Of a DNA stretch of 64,000 bases, positions 16,602-24,877 are shown piece by piece; the stretch's first letter is position 1, and each line of letters opens with the position of its first letter. This stretch comes from Bradyrhizobium erythrophlei (GTDB taxonomy: Bacteria; Pseudomonadota; Alphaproteobacteria; Rhizobiales; Xanthobacteraceae). Below the pieces are notes generated by a model. The model did not search any database. It saw nothing but the letters and a program-made list of their open reading frames with translations, and was not told where the DNA came from. Where the stretch lies: assembly GCF_900142985.1 (NCBI RefSeq), contig NZ_LT670849.1, forward strand, positions 1,612,001-1,676,000, in the 5' to 3' direction. A program made the position numbers and the translations under genes.

Positions 16602-18242
16602 TCATGCGGCGGACTGAACAAGGAGCTTCTTCCATTCCCAAGGGAGTAGCTCATTGAGCCGGCCTTGCGGAGTGGCGGCGATGCGGGCGAGCACGTCGGC
16701 CAGCCATGCTTGCGGATCGATGTCGTTGAGCTTTGCCGTCATGATCAGGGTGGCCATGATGGCGGCGCGGTCGGCCCCACGTTCGGAGCCGGCGAACAGC
16801 CAGGACTTGCGACCCAAAGCAAAGCCGCGCAGCGCGCGCTCCGCCGCGTTGTTGGTCAGACAGATCCGCCAGTCATCGACGAAGCGGGTGAACCGGTCCC
16901 AGCGGCGCAGCATGTAGTCGATGGGCTTGGCGACCGCGGACGAGTTCGACAGCCGGGCACGCTGCTCGCGCAGCCAGGCTTCGAGCGCCGTCAGCAGCGG
17001 CGCACTCTGTTGCCGGCGGACCCGCAGCCGCTCTTCGGCGCTTTGACCATTGATGCCGCGTTCAATGTCGAACAGTGCATCGATGCGCTTGACTGCTTCC
17101 AGCGCGATCGGCGAGATCGCCGCGGCGTTCTTGTCTCGCCTCGCATTGGCGGCGATGTCCGCCAACTCGAAGAACTGCCGCCTGGCGTGCGCCCAACAAA
17201 GTGCGGGCATGATGGGTCCCTGCGCGCGCGATGGGTCGTACAGCGCGTTGTAGCCGCTGTAGGCGTCCGCTTGCAGGATGCCGGTGAACGTCTGAAGATG
17301 CTGGGCAGGATGCTCCTGCCGGCGATCGCGCGAGGCGTAATAGAGCGCGGCCGGCGGCGCCCGTCCCCGGAACGGGCGGTCGTCGCGGACATAGGTCCAG
17401 ATGTGGCCCTTGACCGTCTGGCCCTTGGCCAGGATCGGCACCGTGGTGTCGTCGCCATGCAGTCGCTCGGCGGAGAGGACATGACGCTCGATCAGCCGAT
17501 AAAGCGGCTGCAGGGTCGTCGCACAGGCGCCGACCTGGTCGGCCAGCGTCGATAGGCTCAGATCGATGCCCTCCCGGGCGTAGCGCTCGCTCTGCCGGTT
17601 CAAAGGCTGATGCTGGCCAAACTTCTCGAACAGGATCATGGCCAAGAGGTTGGGCCCGGCAAAGCCGCGCGGCGTCACGTGGAAGGGCGCCGGCGGTTGG
17701 GTGATTGTCTCGCAATCCCGGCACGAGAACTTCTCGCGCACGGTCTGGATCACCTTCCACTGCCGCGGAATGACCTCCAGCGTCTCGGTGATGTCCTCAC
17801 CCAGTTTCGAGAGCCTCGATGACCCGCAGCAAGGACAGCTCTCCGGCGCCGGGACCACGACCCGCTCGCGCGGCAGATGATCGGGGAACGGTTTGCGCGA
17901 CGGCCGCTTACGCTGGAAGGACTTGACGGTCTGTGTCTGAGCCGCCGCCCTCTCAGCCGCCAGTTCGTCCTCGGTTGCGGTTGCTTCCAGCTCTTCAAGC
18001 TGAAGCTCCATCTGCTCCAAGAGCCGCGCCTTGCGCTCCGATCGGCTGCCGTAAATCTGGCGACGCAGCTTCTCGATCTCGAGCTTGAGGTAACTGATCA
18101 GTGCTTCGGCCGCCTTCGCGTTGGCCGCTTCCGCTTTGGCGCTCGCCGCGACCGCTTCCGCTTGCAGGCGCGCGGCGCGCTCCGCGAGGATCATCGCATG
18201 CGCGGCGGCCAGATCGGTGGGGAGCGATTCAGAGGTGGTCAC
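16602..18242 (-). CDS. tnpC: IS66 transposase TnpC (DDE)
   Basis: A 546-aa DDE transposase from GTG 18242. Features in order: coiled-coil N-terminus (LKLEIEKLRRQIYGSRSERK), the zinc-binding-like CPCCGSSRL and KFSCRDCETI, the first Asp in LHGDDTTVPIL, the second in LQADAYSGYNALYD, and Glu in NNAAERALRGFALGRKSW. Length and layout match full-length IS66 TnpC. The open frame extends upstream to 18338 but that would overlap tnpB; GTG 18242 leaves a 46-bp gap. Confidence 0.93.
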   Translation of the reverse strand: MTTSESLPTDLAAAHAMILAERAARLQAEAVAASAKAEAANAKAAEALISYLKLEIEKLRRQIYGSRSERKARLLEQMELQLEELEATATEDELAAERAAAQTQTVKSFQRKRPSRKPFPDHLPRERVVVPAPESCPCCGSSRLSKLGEDITETLEVIPRQWKVIQTVREKFSCRDCETITQPPAPFHVTPRGFAGPNLLAMILFEKFGQHQPLNRQSERYAREGIDLSLSTLADQVGACATTLQPLYRLIERHVLSAERLHGDDTTVPILAKGQTVKGHIWTYVRDDRPFRGRAPPAALYYASRDRRQEHPAQHLQTFTGILQADAYSGYNALYDPSRAQGPIMPALCWAHARRQFFELADIAANARRDKNAAAISPIALEAVKRIDALFDIERGINGQSAEERLRVRRQQSAPLLTALEAWLREQRARLSNSSAVAKPIDYMLRRWDRFTRFVDDWRICLTNNAAERALRGFALGRKSWLFAGSERGADRAAIMATLIMTAKLNDIDPQAWLADVLARIAATPQGRLNELLPWEWKKLLVQSAA

Positions 18243-18288
18243 AACGATGATGGAATCACATCCATCGCGATCCGAGAAGTGCAAAGCC

Positions 18289-18636
18289 TCATCCGACCGA
18301 TGTCGGCCGCCACGTCTCTTGTGGGTGCCTCCAGTCAATCCCGGACAGGAGATAACCGAGCTGCGCCGACGAGATCGTCACCGCACCCTCAGCCGGGCTC
18401 GGCCAGATGAAGCGACCCCGCTCCAGGCGCTTCGTGAACAGGCAGGCGCCCTGGCCATCATGCCAGATCACCTTCAGCAGATTGCCGCGACGACCGCGGA
18501 AGCAAAACAGGTGGCCGCCCAGCGGGTCGCGATGCAGGATCTCCTGCACCTGCAAGGCCAGCGACGGAAAGCCCTTCCGCATGTCGGTATAGCCGGTTGC
18601 GAGCCACACCCGCACGCCGGCCGGCAACGGGATCAT
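18289..18636 (-). CDS. tnpB: IS66 accessory protein TnpB
   Basis: A 115-aa IS66 Orf2-type protein with the family signature VWLATGYTDMRKGFPSLALQ and LFCFRGRRGNLLKVIWHDG. It is required with TnpA and TnpC for transposition in this family. The start overlaps the tnpA stop by ATGA at 18633-18636, indicating translational coupling. Confidence 0.94.
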   Translation of the reverse strand: MIPLPAGVRVWLATGYTDMRKGFPSLALQVQEILHRDPLGGHLFCFRGRRGNLLKVIWHDGQGACLFTKRLERGRFIWPSPAEGAVTISSAQLGYLLSGIDWRHPQETWRPTSVG

Positions 18637-19034
18637 CGTGACTGCCCATCAGTCAGCGCCGCCACGACTGCGCTCAGCGTCGCGGCGTCAACCGCGCCCG
18701 TGATCCGCATCCGAGCCCCGGCCGCGAACTCGATCTCGATCGCACCGCTGGTCCCGGAGGGCGCCGCCGACGGTTGCCGCTCTGGCGCAATGGAGACCGC
18801 CGCAAAACGGACTTCGTCAGCTTGCCGCTGCATCGGCCCGGGCTCGCAAACGAGGACGCCCGTGCGGGCCTGCCGCCGCCAGGCCGTGACCAGATTGCGG
18901 TGAACATCATGTCGTCGAGCAACCTCGACAACACTGGCCCCGGGCGCCAGACTCTCCTCCACGATCCGAAGCTTCTCGGCAGTGGTCCACCGCCGTCGTC
19001 GCTCTGGACCGGACAGAATCGTAACCGTTGTCAC
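18633..19034 (-). CDS. tnpA: IS66 accessory protein TnpA
   Basis: A 133-aa IS66 Orf1-type protein. The N-terminal HTH is visible (RRWTTAEKLRIVEESLAPG, then VVEVARRHDVHRNLVTAWRRQ). Start is GTG at 19034, 85 bp inside the right end of the element. It overlaps tnpB by 4 bp. Confidence 0.92.
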   Translation of the reverse strand: MTTVTILSGPERRRRWTTAEKLRIVEESLAPGASVVEVARRHDVHRNLVTAWRRQARTGVLVCEPGPMQRQADEVRFAAVSIAPERQPSAAPSGTSGAIEIEFAAGARMRITGAVDAATLSAVVAALTDGQSR

Positions 19035-19119
19035 GTTTGCTCATTTGCTTGCAAATTAATGAGCAAATCATCTCACGATCGAGCCCAATCCGGGAAGGCG
19101 GCCCTCAGCGGAGGCTTAC

Positions 19120-19502
19120 GCTTCATCGTGGATGACATTCCACACAAGCGTTTCGCTCAGTTCGCGCCAGTGGCTTGGGAGCCTTAAGTCTTTCTGGTGG
19201 TGCTCAATGAACCAAGCGTACCAACGACCAGCAAGCGCCAGCGCCTCCGTCCTGGTGAGCGGCTGTGCTTCTCCTTTGGCGGCTGCACGCAGCTTCGCTA
19301 TGCGTGTCTCAATCTCTACTAACCATTCTTTGTGCCGCCGAATGGCTTCGTACCGCGGCAGTCCGCTCGGCAGCGTCAGCCGCTCTTCCCAGCCCTTAAG
19401 ACCGTACGTGTGCCGATAGGCTTCCAACACTTCGACGGGAATTGCTTTGCGCGAAGAGTAGCTTTTTTTCGTATTATCCAGTCGCGGCATTTTCACCGTC
19501 AT
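19120..19502 (-). pseudogene. Tyrosine integrase, 5' fragment cut by IS66
   Basis: The N-terminal 128 codons (MPRLDNTKKSYSSRKAIP, then GWEERLTLPSGLPRYEAI and ALAGRWYAWFIEHHQ) have the look of large rhizobial phage-type integrases. The frame enters IS66 after ...NVIHDEA and stops in its terminal repeat. The start lies 84 bp from the tRNA-His 3' end, the usual position of an integrase next to its attachment site. Family assignment rests on recalled similarity of the N-terminal region; the catalytic domain is absent. Confidence 0.7.
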
Positions 19503-19585
19503 TTGTATCGCTCTCTGTAAATAAAGCGAACAAATCGGTGAGGTCTATCAACATGTTGTTGATGCCGCAGGCAAATTGCGTAGCG

Positions 19586-19602
19586 TGGTACAGTTGGGTG
19601 GG
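19586..19602 (-). repeat. Right attachment-site repeat within tRNA-His
   Basis: The 17 bp shared with 13612-13628 cover the 3' half of the T-stem, the acceptor 3' strand and CCA. Retention of these bases keeps the tRNA functional after integration. Confidence 0.8.
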
Positions 19603-19662
19603 CTCGAACCACCGACCTCCTGTTCCACAGACAGGCGCTCTAACCAACTGAGCTACAACTGC
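19586..19662 (-). tRNA. tRNA-His (anticodon GTG)
   Basis: The reverse strand folds as a full cloverleaf: acceptor GCAGTTG/CAACTGT, D-arm GCTC...GAGC, anticodon stem CCTGT/ACAGG with loop CTGTGGA (anticodon GTG), and T-arm GGTGG-TTCGAGC-CCACC. CCA is encoded. The discriminator is A73 and the base before G1 is T, so there is no encoded G-1, unlike most bacterial tRNA-His but as known for many alphaproteobacteria. The first pair is G1-U72. The 3' end is the integration site of the neighbouring island and remains intact. Confidence 0.93.
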
Positions 19663-19789
19663 ATCCCGGCCGGGCCCGCACGAAGGGGGCCCGAATGGGC
19701 GGGAAACTAGGTGCAAGCTTGCGCTTTGGCAAGGCCGACCACACGCCAAAACAAGGCTTTATCGGCGCGGTTTCTCTCCGCATTCAATA

Positions 19790-19821
19790 AAAAAACCCGG
19801 GCGCGACCGCCCGGGTTTTTT
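19790..19821. terminator. Bidirectional intrinsic terminator after the first phasin gene
   Basis: Stem CCCGGGCG / CGCCCGGG with a 4-nt loop has an A run before and a T run after, so it works on either strand. It sits just past the stop of the reverse-strand phasin gene. Confidence 0.85.
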
Positions 19822-19843
19822 CTGGCTGATTGCCTTGCCTCGA

Positions 19844-20278
19844 TCAGGCGGCGGGCTTGAACAGCTTGCTGGCGTTGGCCTTGATCGGCTCGACGGTGTC
19901 GGTCGCGACACGCTGCGAGAGCTCGGTGAGCTCCTTGCTCCAGGCGGTGAAGGCCTCGAACTGCTTCTTGGCGTGGCCGCTCCAGAGCTCTAACGCTTCC
20001 GAGGGGGTCTTCACGGCGACCAGCTCCTGCGCGAAGTCGAGCGAAGCCGAGGTGTTGGCCTTGACGATTTCCATCAGCTTGGCGGAGTACTCGCTGTAGC
20101 CTTTGCTGGCGTTGGAAAACACGGCTTCGATCGTCGAATTGTGGGTTTCGGCGACGTCCTTGAAACGGGCGTAGTTGTCGCGGGCCTGCGAAACGCCTTT
20201 CTCGGCGAAAGCGCGAACCTGCTCGGGGACTTCGAACGGGATGATGGAGGCGGAGAACGGGTCGGTGGTGTTGGCCAT
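19844..20278 (-). CDS. Phasin family protein
   Basis: A 144-aa amphipathic helical protein of the phasin type: IPFEVPEQVRAFAEKGVSQARDNYARFKD, then SASLDFAQELVAVKTPSEALELWSGHAKKQFEAF. Phasins coat polyhydroxyalkanoate granules and control their size. ATG 20278 has AGAGGA 8 nt upstream; an ATG at 20287 is too close to that site. A second phasin lies 250 bp upstream in the same direction. Confidence 0.9.
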   Translation of the reverse strand: MANTTDPFSASIIPFEVPEQVRAFAEKGVSQARDNYARFKDVAETHNSTIEAVFSNASKGYSEYSAKLMEIVKANTSASLDFAQELVAVKTPSEALELWSGHAKKQFEAFTAWSKELTELSQRVATDTVEPIKANASKLFKPAA

Positions 20279-20473
20279 GGCGTGCATCCTCTGGGGGAAG
20301 GGTGGCTAGGGTTGTGACCCCTTGCTCGCCCGGCAAATTTCCGGACACGTCGGCATGGATCACAAAGGCGGAGGTGCCCTCTTGGGGCGCTTAAGATATG
20401 AGCACATTATCATGGCAATTTTGTGCAACGCAACGAAATTACTGGTGCAATGCCATAAAATAATAATTAGACA

Positions 20474-20500
20474 ACCGGCCTCCGCGCCGCGAAGGCCGGT
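20474..20500. terminator. Hairpin between the two phasin genes
   Basis: ACCGGCCT / AGGCCGGT with an 11-nt loop lies just past the stop of the second phasin gene. The reverse strand continues with a U-rich stretch, compatible with a weak terminator or an RNA-stabilising hairpin. Confidence 0.5.
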
Positions 20501-20526
20501 CGCTTTGCCTTAAATAGTTGCAAAAC

Positions 20527-20910
20527 CTAGTGTTTCGGTTTGGCCGCATCCATGGCCGTGCGGCTCACGATCTGGCCCATCTCGCTCGCCTGCTCGGCGA
20601 GTGAGCGCATCTGGGCCTGCACATATTCGCGGTGCAACCGCATGACCTCGCTCAAGTCTTTGGCATGCACCAATGACTGCGCATAGTCGAGCGAGGCCTG
20701 GACGTTCTTTTCGGCATAGGAAAATGCCATGGCGCTGGCGTCCTTGGCGCCGGCGCCGACGGTTGCCGTCCGTGCGGAGAGCGACTCGGCCGCCACTTGC
20801 GCGCCTTCGATGAATTTTTCGAAGGTTTTGCGCGCCTGCTCCAGCCCCGCATCCGCCATCGACCGCATCTCCTTCGGAATCTCGAAATGCCTTTGTCCCT
20901 GTTCACTCAT
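20527..20910 (-). CDS. Phasin family protein (second copy)
   Basis: A 127-aa phasin-like protein: FEIPKEMRSMADAGLEQARKTFEKFIEGA, then NVQASLDYAQSLVHAKDLSEVMRLHREYVQAQMRSLAEQASEMG. It shares the layout of its neighbour (IP..M/V...A..G..QAR..) with different sequence, so it is a diverged paralog and not a recent duplication. Likely PHA granule-associated. Confidence 0.85.
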   Translation of the reverse strand: MSEQGQRHFEIPKEMRSMADAGLEQARKTFEKFIEGAQVAAESLSARTATVGAGAKDASAMAFSYAEKNVQASLDYAQSLVHAKDLSEVMRLHREYVQAQMRSLAEQASEMGQIVSRTAMDAAKPKH

Positions 20911-21114
20911 GGCCGGCCTCCTGCTTGCGTGGGATTCACGGCAACGTCCGAATGCGCAACAAGGTCCATGGAAACGGGCAGGTAGTTAAGGTTATCCAGC
21001 CGTTAAAAGCTGGACTCGTTCCCCGGCCATGGACCTGCAAGACGCGGAAGGCGATACTAACGATCTGTTAACGCTGTCACCTCAGGCAGCCCGACCACCC
21101 GACGCCGAAAGACG

Positions 21115-24100
21115 ATGCAAAGTAGCGAATTCAAGGCGCGAGGCCCGGACGATCCGCGGCTGGCGGTGCATGCGACAAGCCCCCTTCCCGCCTGGCTTTG
21201 GTCGGTCGATGGCACGCGGGTGCTGTGGGCCAATCCGGCCGGCGCACTCGCCTTTGGCGCGACAAACGGCGTTCGTCTCGCAGGCAAGATCTTCGGCCCG
21301 GCCGATTCCCATCGCCGCCAAATTGCGCAACTCGCGCACCGACTGTTGCCGAACGGCGCCGTTCGCCTGGAACGGTTGCGCGGCTTCGGCTCCGTCCTCA
21401 ACACGCTCGTCACCTGCGCCTGCGCCCGGCTTGAATTTGCCGACGGCCATGACGGCGTGCTGATCGTGGCCACCGATCCCCTCAGCCGCACGATGCCGCT
21501 GACCGAACGGCTGGAAAAACTGGTCGAGGAAGTGGACGCGCCCGTTGCGACGTTCGAGAGCGACGGCACGCGCGTGGCCGCAAGCGCTCGAGCCGACTTC
21601 TACGGCCTTCATCACCTCGCTGACGCCGGCCTTGAGGAAGCACGCCAGATCGCCTTGAGGGACGGCCGCGCCGAGGCTCCGCTCGGCTCGGCCCGTATCA
21701 CGCTCACGCGCCTCGGCGACCGCACCGACACCGGCCTCTTGGCCGTGATCACGCCTGCGGAAATTCCAGCCGTAGCAGACGAGCTTCCAACGGCGGTATT
21801 CAGCGATGCCGTGGCAGACGATGCTGCGGCCGAGATGCCGAACACAGCGGGCAATGCGGACGCCGTTTCGCAAGGTGATGCGACGGAAGCTGCACCGCGC
21901 GCCGCAGATCCGCAACCAGCCGAGCCGCTTGCGCAGACGCCGTTCCGCTATCCCATGCGTTTCATGTGGCAGATGGACGCCGAGGGCCGCTTCTCGCTTG
22001 GATCGGACGCCTTCACCCGTTTGATCGGCGTGCACACCGCCGCCGGCTTCGGCCGGCCATGGACCGAAATCGCGCAAGTGTTCGGGCTCGATCCGGAAGG
22101 GCTCGTCGTCAAGGCCATCGCCACGCGCGAATCCTGGAGCGGCATCATCGTGGACTGGCCTGCCGGAGACGGCAGCCGCCTGCCGGTCGAACTGTCGGGG
22201 CTGCCGATCCACGACGCCGGACAAAATTTTGTCGGCTATCGCGGCTTTGGCGTGTGCCGCGACGTCGAAGGCCTGTCGCGCCTTGATGTGCTACGCAGTC
22301 AGGAATTCTTCAACGATCCGCCATCAGCCGACATGATGTCGCCTGAAATTGGCCAAGCCCTTGCGGGAACGTGGAAGTCGCCCGCGCCTCCGTCTCACAT
22401 TGCCGACACAAGCGTTAATTCGACCGCACCGATTTCGTCTGCGCCTTTGCCCGACACATCACCATCAACCGATCAGGAAACGCCGGTGGACACGCCCAAC
22501 GACCTTCAGGAAGTGCCGGCGATCTCGCCGAACGTCGTCCCGTTCCGTCCGCTCACCGAGGCGCGCGCTCCGGTGCTGACGCCGGTCGAGAACAGCGCCT
22601 TCGACGAACTCGCCCGCCAATTGTCGGCAAGGCTGGAGACCGACGACGATGCGCCCGAGGGAAGCGAATCTTCCGAGGCTCCGCAATCCGTCGCCGCGCC
22701 GTCGGTGCAGGTCGAAACGACCGAGCCGCCTGCCCCACCGCCGACCTGGCTTGCCGAACCCGAGCCGCCGGCGCGCGGCGAAAGCAAGCGCGACAAGACG
22801 CTGCTCGATCTTCTGCCGACGGGCGTCATGATCTACCGGCTCGACCGCCTGCTCTATGCCAATCCGGCGTTCCTCGAACGCATGGGATATGCCAGCCTGC
22901 ATGCGCTCGAGCAGGCGGGCGGGGTCGACGCCCTCTATGTCGAGCCCGGCGTCTCAAGCGCCAGCAGCACGTCCGACACCGGCACGCCGGTCAGGATCTC
23001 TTCGCCCGAAGCGCCATCCGCCGGCACCGTCGACGCGCGGCTGCACACCATCAGCTGGGACAACGAATCCGCCCACGCGCTGATGTTTGCCGGCGCGTTT
23101 ACGGAAAACGTCGTCGCCACGCCCGTCGTCGTCCCGCCGCCAACGCCACCCGCGCCGGAGCCGCCCGCCGTCGGTCAGGTCAATGCGGAAGAACTCGCGG
23201 CCATTCTCGACACCAGCGCCGACGGCATCCTGATGTTCGACGCGCTCGGCAACATCCATTCCTGCAACCGCAGTGCCGAGGCGCTGTTCGGTTACGATGG
23301 CGCCGAGCTGACGCAACTCAACCTCACCACCCTGTTCGCCCCGGAAAGCGAGGGCGTCGTCAAGCAGTATCTCGAAAGCGTGGGCGGCACTGATATCGCG
23401 AGCCTGCTCGAACACGGCAACGAGATCTTTGGCCGCAGACGCAGCGGCGATCACGTTCCACTGTCGATGACAATCGGGCGCACGCAGGCGAACGGCCCGA
23501 ATTTCTTCGCAGCGTTCCGCGATCTCTCGCAGATCAAGAAGGGCGAGAACGAATTGCGCGAGGCGCAGCGGATCGCCGATCGCACCGCGACCGCCAAGGC
23601 TGATCTGCTCGCGCGCATCAGTCACGAAATCCGCACGCCGCTGAACGCCATCATCGGCTTTGCCGAGGTGATGATCAGCGAGCGCTTCGGCGCGCTCGGC
23701 AACGATCGCTATATCGAATACATGAAGGACGTTCGCACCTCCGGCCAGCGCGTGGTCGCCGTGCTCGACGACATGACCGATCTCAGCCGCATCGAGACCG
23801 GCAAACTCGACCTCGCTTTCACCAGCCAGAATCTCAACGACCTCGTCGAGAGCTGCGTCGCGGTGATGCAGCCGCAGGCGAGCCGCGAACGCATCATCAT
23901 CCGCACCTCGCTGGCGCATATGCTGCCGCCGGTGGTGGCCGACGGTCCGGCGCTGCGCCAGATCACGATGAACCTGATCGGCAACTCTATCCATCTGACC
24001 AACGCCGGCGGTCAGGTGATCGTGTCGACCGCGCTGACCGATTTCGGCGACGTCGCGCTGCGGATCCGCGACAGCGGCCCCGGCCTCAACGACAATGAGG

Positions 24101-24285
24101 TAGCGGCCGCGATGGAGCCGTTCCGCCAGCAGGCACCATTCGATCAGTCGCCGGAGGCCGCCGTCAGCCTGTCGCTCACCAAGGCGCTGGTCGAAGCCAA
24201 CCGCGCGCAGTTCAATATCAAGACCGGCGCGCGATCAGGAACGCTGGTCGAAGTGGTGTTTTCGCGGGCGATCGCGAAGACGTAA
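21115..24285 (+). CDS. PAS domain sensor histidine kinase, PdhS/PleC-DivJ-like
   Basis: A 1056-aa predicted cytoplasmic kinase with no clear membrane helix. It has an N-terminal PAS-like region, a Pro/Ala-rich linker (about 390-560), a PAS segment (TLLDLLPTGVMIYRLDRLLYANPAFLERMG), and a second one (LAAILDTSADGILMFDALGNIHSCNRSAEALFGYDG). HisKA has the phospho-acceptor His837 (ARISHEIRTPLNAIIGF), then HATPase_c with N-box (TMNLIGNSIHLT) and G1 (RDSGPGLND). The G2 box, usually GTGLGLPLTKAL, reads EAAVSLSLTKAL, so ATP-lid glycines are missing. The C-terminus resembles PdhS kinases that act on DivK in cell-cycle control. Confidence 0.85.
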   Translation: MQSSEFKARGPDDPRLAVHATSPLPAWLWSVDGTRVLWANPAGALAFGATNGVRLAGKIFGPADSHRRQIAQLAHRLLPNGAVRLERLRGFGSVLNTLVTCACARLEFADGHDGVLIVATDPLSRTMPLTERLEKLVEEVDAPVATFESDGTRVAASARADFYGLHHLADAGLEEARQIALRDGRAEAPLGSARITLTRLGDRTDTGLLAVITPAEIPAVADELPTAVFSDAVADDAAAEMPNTAGNADAVSQGDATEAAPRAADPQPAEPLAQTPFRYPMRFMWQMDAEGRFSLGSDAFTRLIGVHTAAGFGRPWTEIAQVFGLDPEGLVVKAIATRESWSGIIVDWPAGDGSRLPVELSGLPIHDAGQNFVGYRGFGVCRDVEGLSRLDVLRSQEFFNDPPSADMMSPEIGQALAGTWKSPAPPSHIADTSVNSTAPISSAPLPDTSPSTDQETPVDTPNDLQEVPAISPNVVPFRPLTEARAPVLTPVENSAFDELARQLSARLETDDDAPEGSESSEAPQSVAAPSVQVETTEPPAPPPTWLAEPEPPARGESKRDKTLLDLLPTGVMIYRLDRLLYANPAFLERMGYASLHALEQAGGVDALYVEPGVSSASSTSDTGTPVRISSPEAPSAGTVDARLHTISWDNESAHALMFAGAFTENVVATPVVVPPPTPPAPEPPAVGQVNAEELAAILDTSADGILMFDALGNIHSCNRSAEALFGYDGAELTQLNLTTLFAPESEGVVKQYLESVGGTDIASLLEHGNEIFGRRRSGDHVPLSMTIGRTQANGPNFFAAFRDLSQIKKGENELREAQRIADRTATAKADLLARISHEIRTPLNAIIGFAEVMISERFGALGNDRYIEYMKDVRTSGQRVVAVLDDMTDLSRIETGKLDLAFTSQNLNDLVESCVAVMQPQASRERIIIRTSLAHMLPPVVADGPALRQITMNLIGNSIHLTNAGGQVIVSTALTDFGDVALRIRDSGPGLNDNEVAAAMEPFRQQAPFDQSPEAAVSLSLTKALVEANRAQFNIKTGARSGTLVEVVFSRAIAKT

Positions 24286-24327
24286 AACGCGCCAGACCGG
24301 TTTCTCCTTCTCCAAGGAGAGGTTCGG

Positions 24328-24774
24328 CTAGCTCGACCCCTGACGATCCCGCGTATGTTTCGCGATTTCGTTCCTGGCGGCGGTTACGATCTCATCGTTG
24401 GTGTGCGCGTGCCCCCAAAGGCCCCAGCCGCCCTGCACCGCCTCGGTGAGCAGAACCCAGGTCCGGTCCTTGAGGCTGTCGTCACCGGCGGCCTTCGCAA
24501 TGAGATCGGTGAGCTGGCGCACGACCGCGATTTGTTTTGGCCGGTCGAGCGCACCTGCATTGGTGAGAACCTGGACGCGAACGTAGTTGCTGTCGCCGTC
24601 GACGTTCGAGAGTGCGCCGCGCTTCAGTTCATGCACGAAAGCGGCGGTGTTCTTGCGGAACATCGGAATGTCCGGCACCTGTTCGATCGCCTTGACGGTG
24701 GCGGCGGCTTCCGTCGCCAGGGCATGCGGGTCGCTAAAGGTGCCTGCGGTGGCGTAGATATCGATCATCGGCAT
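24328..24774 (-). CDS. Tautomerase superfamily protein
   Basis: A 148-aa protein that starts Met-Pro (MPMIDIYATAGTFSD), giving the N-terminal catalytic proline of 4-oxalocrotonate tautomerase/MIF enzymes after Met removal. The second half (RPKQIAVVRQLTDLIAKAAGDDSLKDRTWVLLTEAVQGGWG) fits a fused two-unit tautomerase fold. ATG 24774 has GGAG 9 nt upstream; longer versions would bury the proline. It is divergent from a TetR gene with a palindromic operator between them, so it is probably that regulator's target. Confidence 0.8.
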   Translation of the reverse strand: MPMIDIYATAGTFSDPHALATEAAATVKAIEQVPDIPMFRKNTAAFVHELKRGALSNVDGDSNYVRVQVLTNAGALDRPKQIAVVRQLTDLIAKAAGDDSLKDRTWVLLTEAVQGGWGLWGHAHTNDEIVTAARNEIAKHTRDRQGSS

Positions 24775-24820
24775 CGACGGCGCTCCTTTGCTTCGATCAG
24801 ACCTCAAGGCTATGCTGATC

Positions 24821-24849
24821 GTCATAGGATACTATGACAATCGTCATAG
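24821..24849. promoter_or_regulatory. Overlapping double operator for the TetR regulator
   Basis: Three evenly spaced half-sites: GTCATAG-GATA-CTATGAC-AATC-GTCATAG. The middle half-site belongs to two overlapping perfect 7-4-7 palindromes (24821-24838 and 24832-24849). It lies between the divergent tautomerase and TetR genes. Confidence 0.75.
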
Positions 24850-24877
24850 TCAAGAGGCACGACCAAGAGGCGCGACT

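Larger units (their letters stand above)
16552..19119 (-). mobile_element. Complete IS66-family insertion sequence (2568 bp)
   Basis: Three genes in the canonical tnpA-tnpB-tnpC order on the reverse strand. The ends are imperfect inverted repeats: left GTAACCATCCGGTGAGGGCC, right (reverse complement) GTAAGCCTCCGCTGAGGGCC. They are flanked by an exact 8-bp direct repeat GCTTCATC at 16544-16551 and 19120-19127, the target duplication size of this family. The element looks intact and recently inserted. It interrupts the island integrase gene. Confidence 0.95.
13612..19602. mobile_element. Decayed genomic island inserted at tRNA-His
   Basis: The island is defined by a 17-bp direct repeat of the tRNA-His 3' end at both borders, an integrase gene starting 84 bp from the intact tRNA, and foreign-looking AT-richer genes. 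Contents from left to right: restriction-nuclease/NACHT NTPase, serine recombinase, remnant of a tyrosine integrase, IS66 element, integrase 5' part. Without the IS it is only about 3.4 kb. The integrase is doubly broken, so the island should be unable to excise by itself. Confidence 0.75.
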
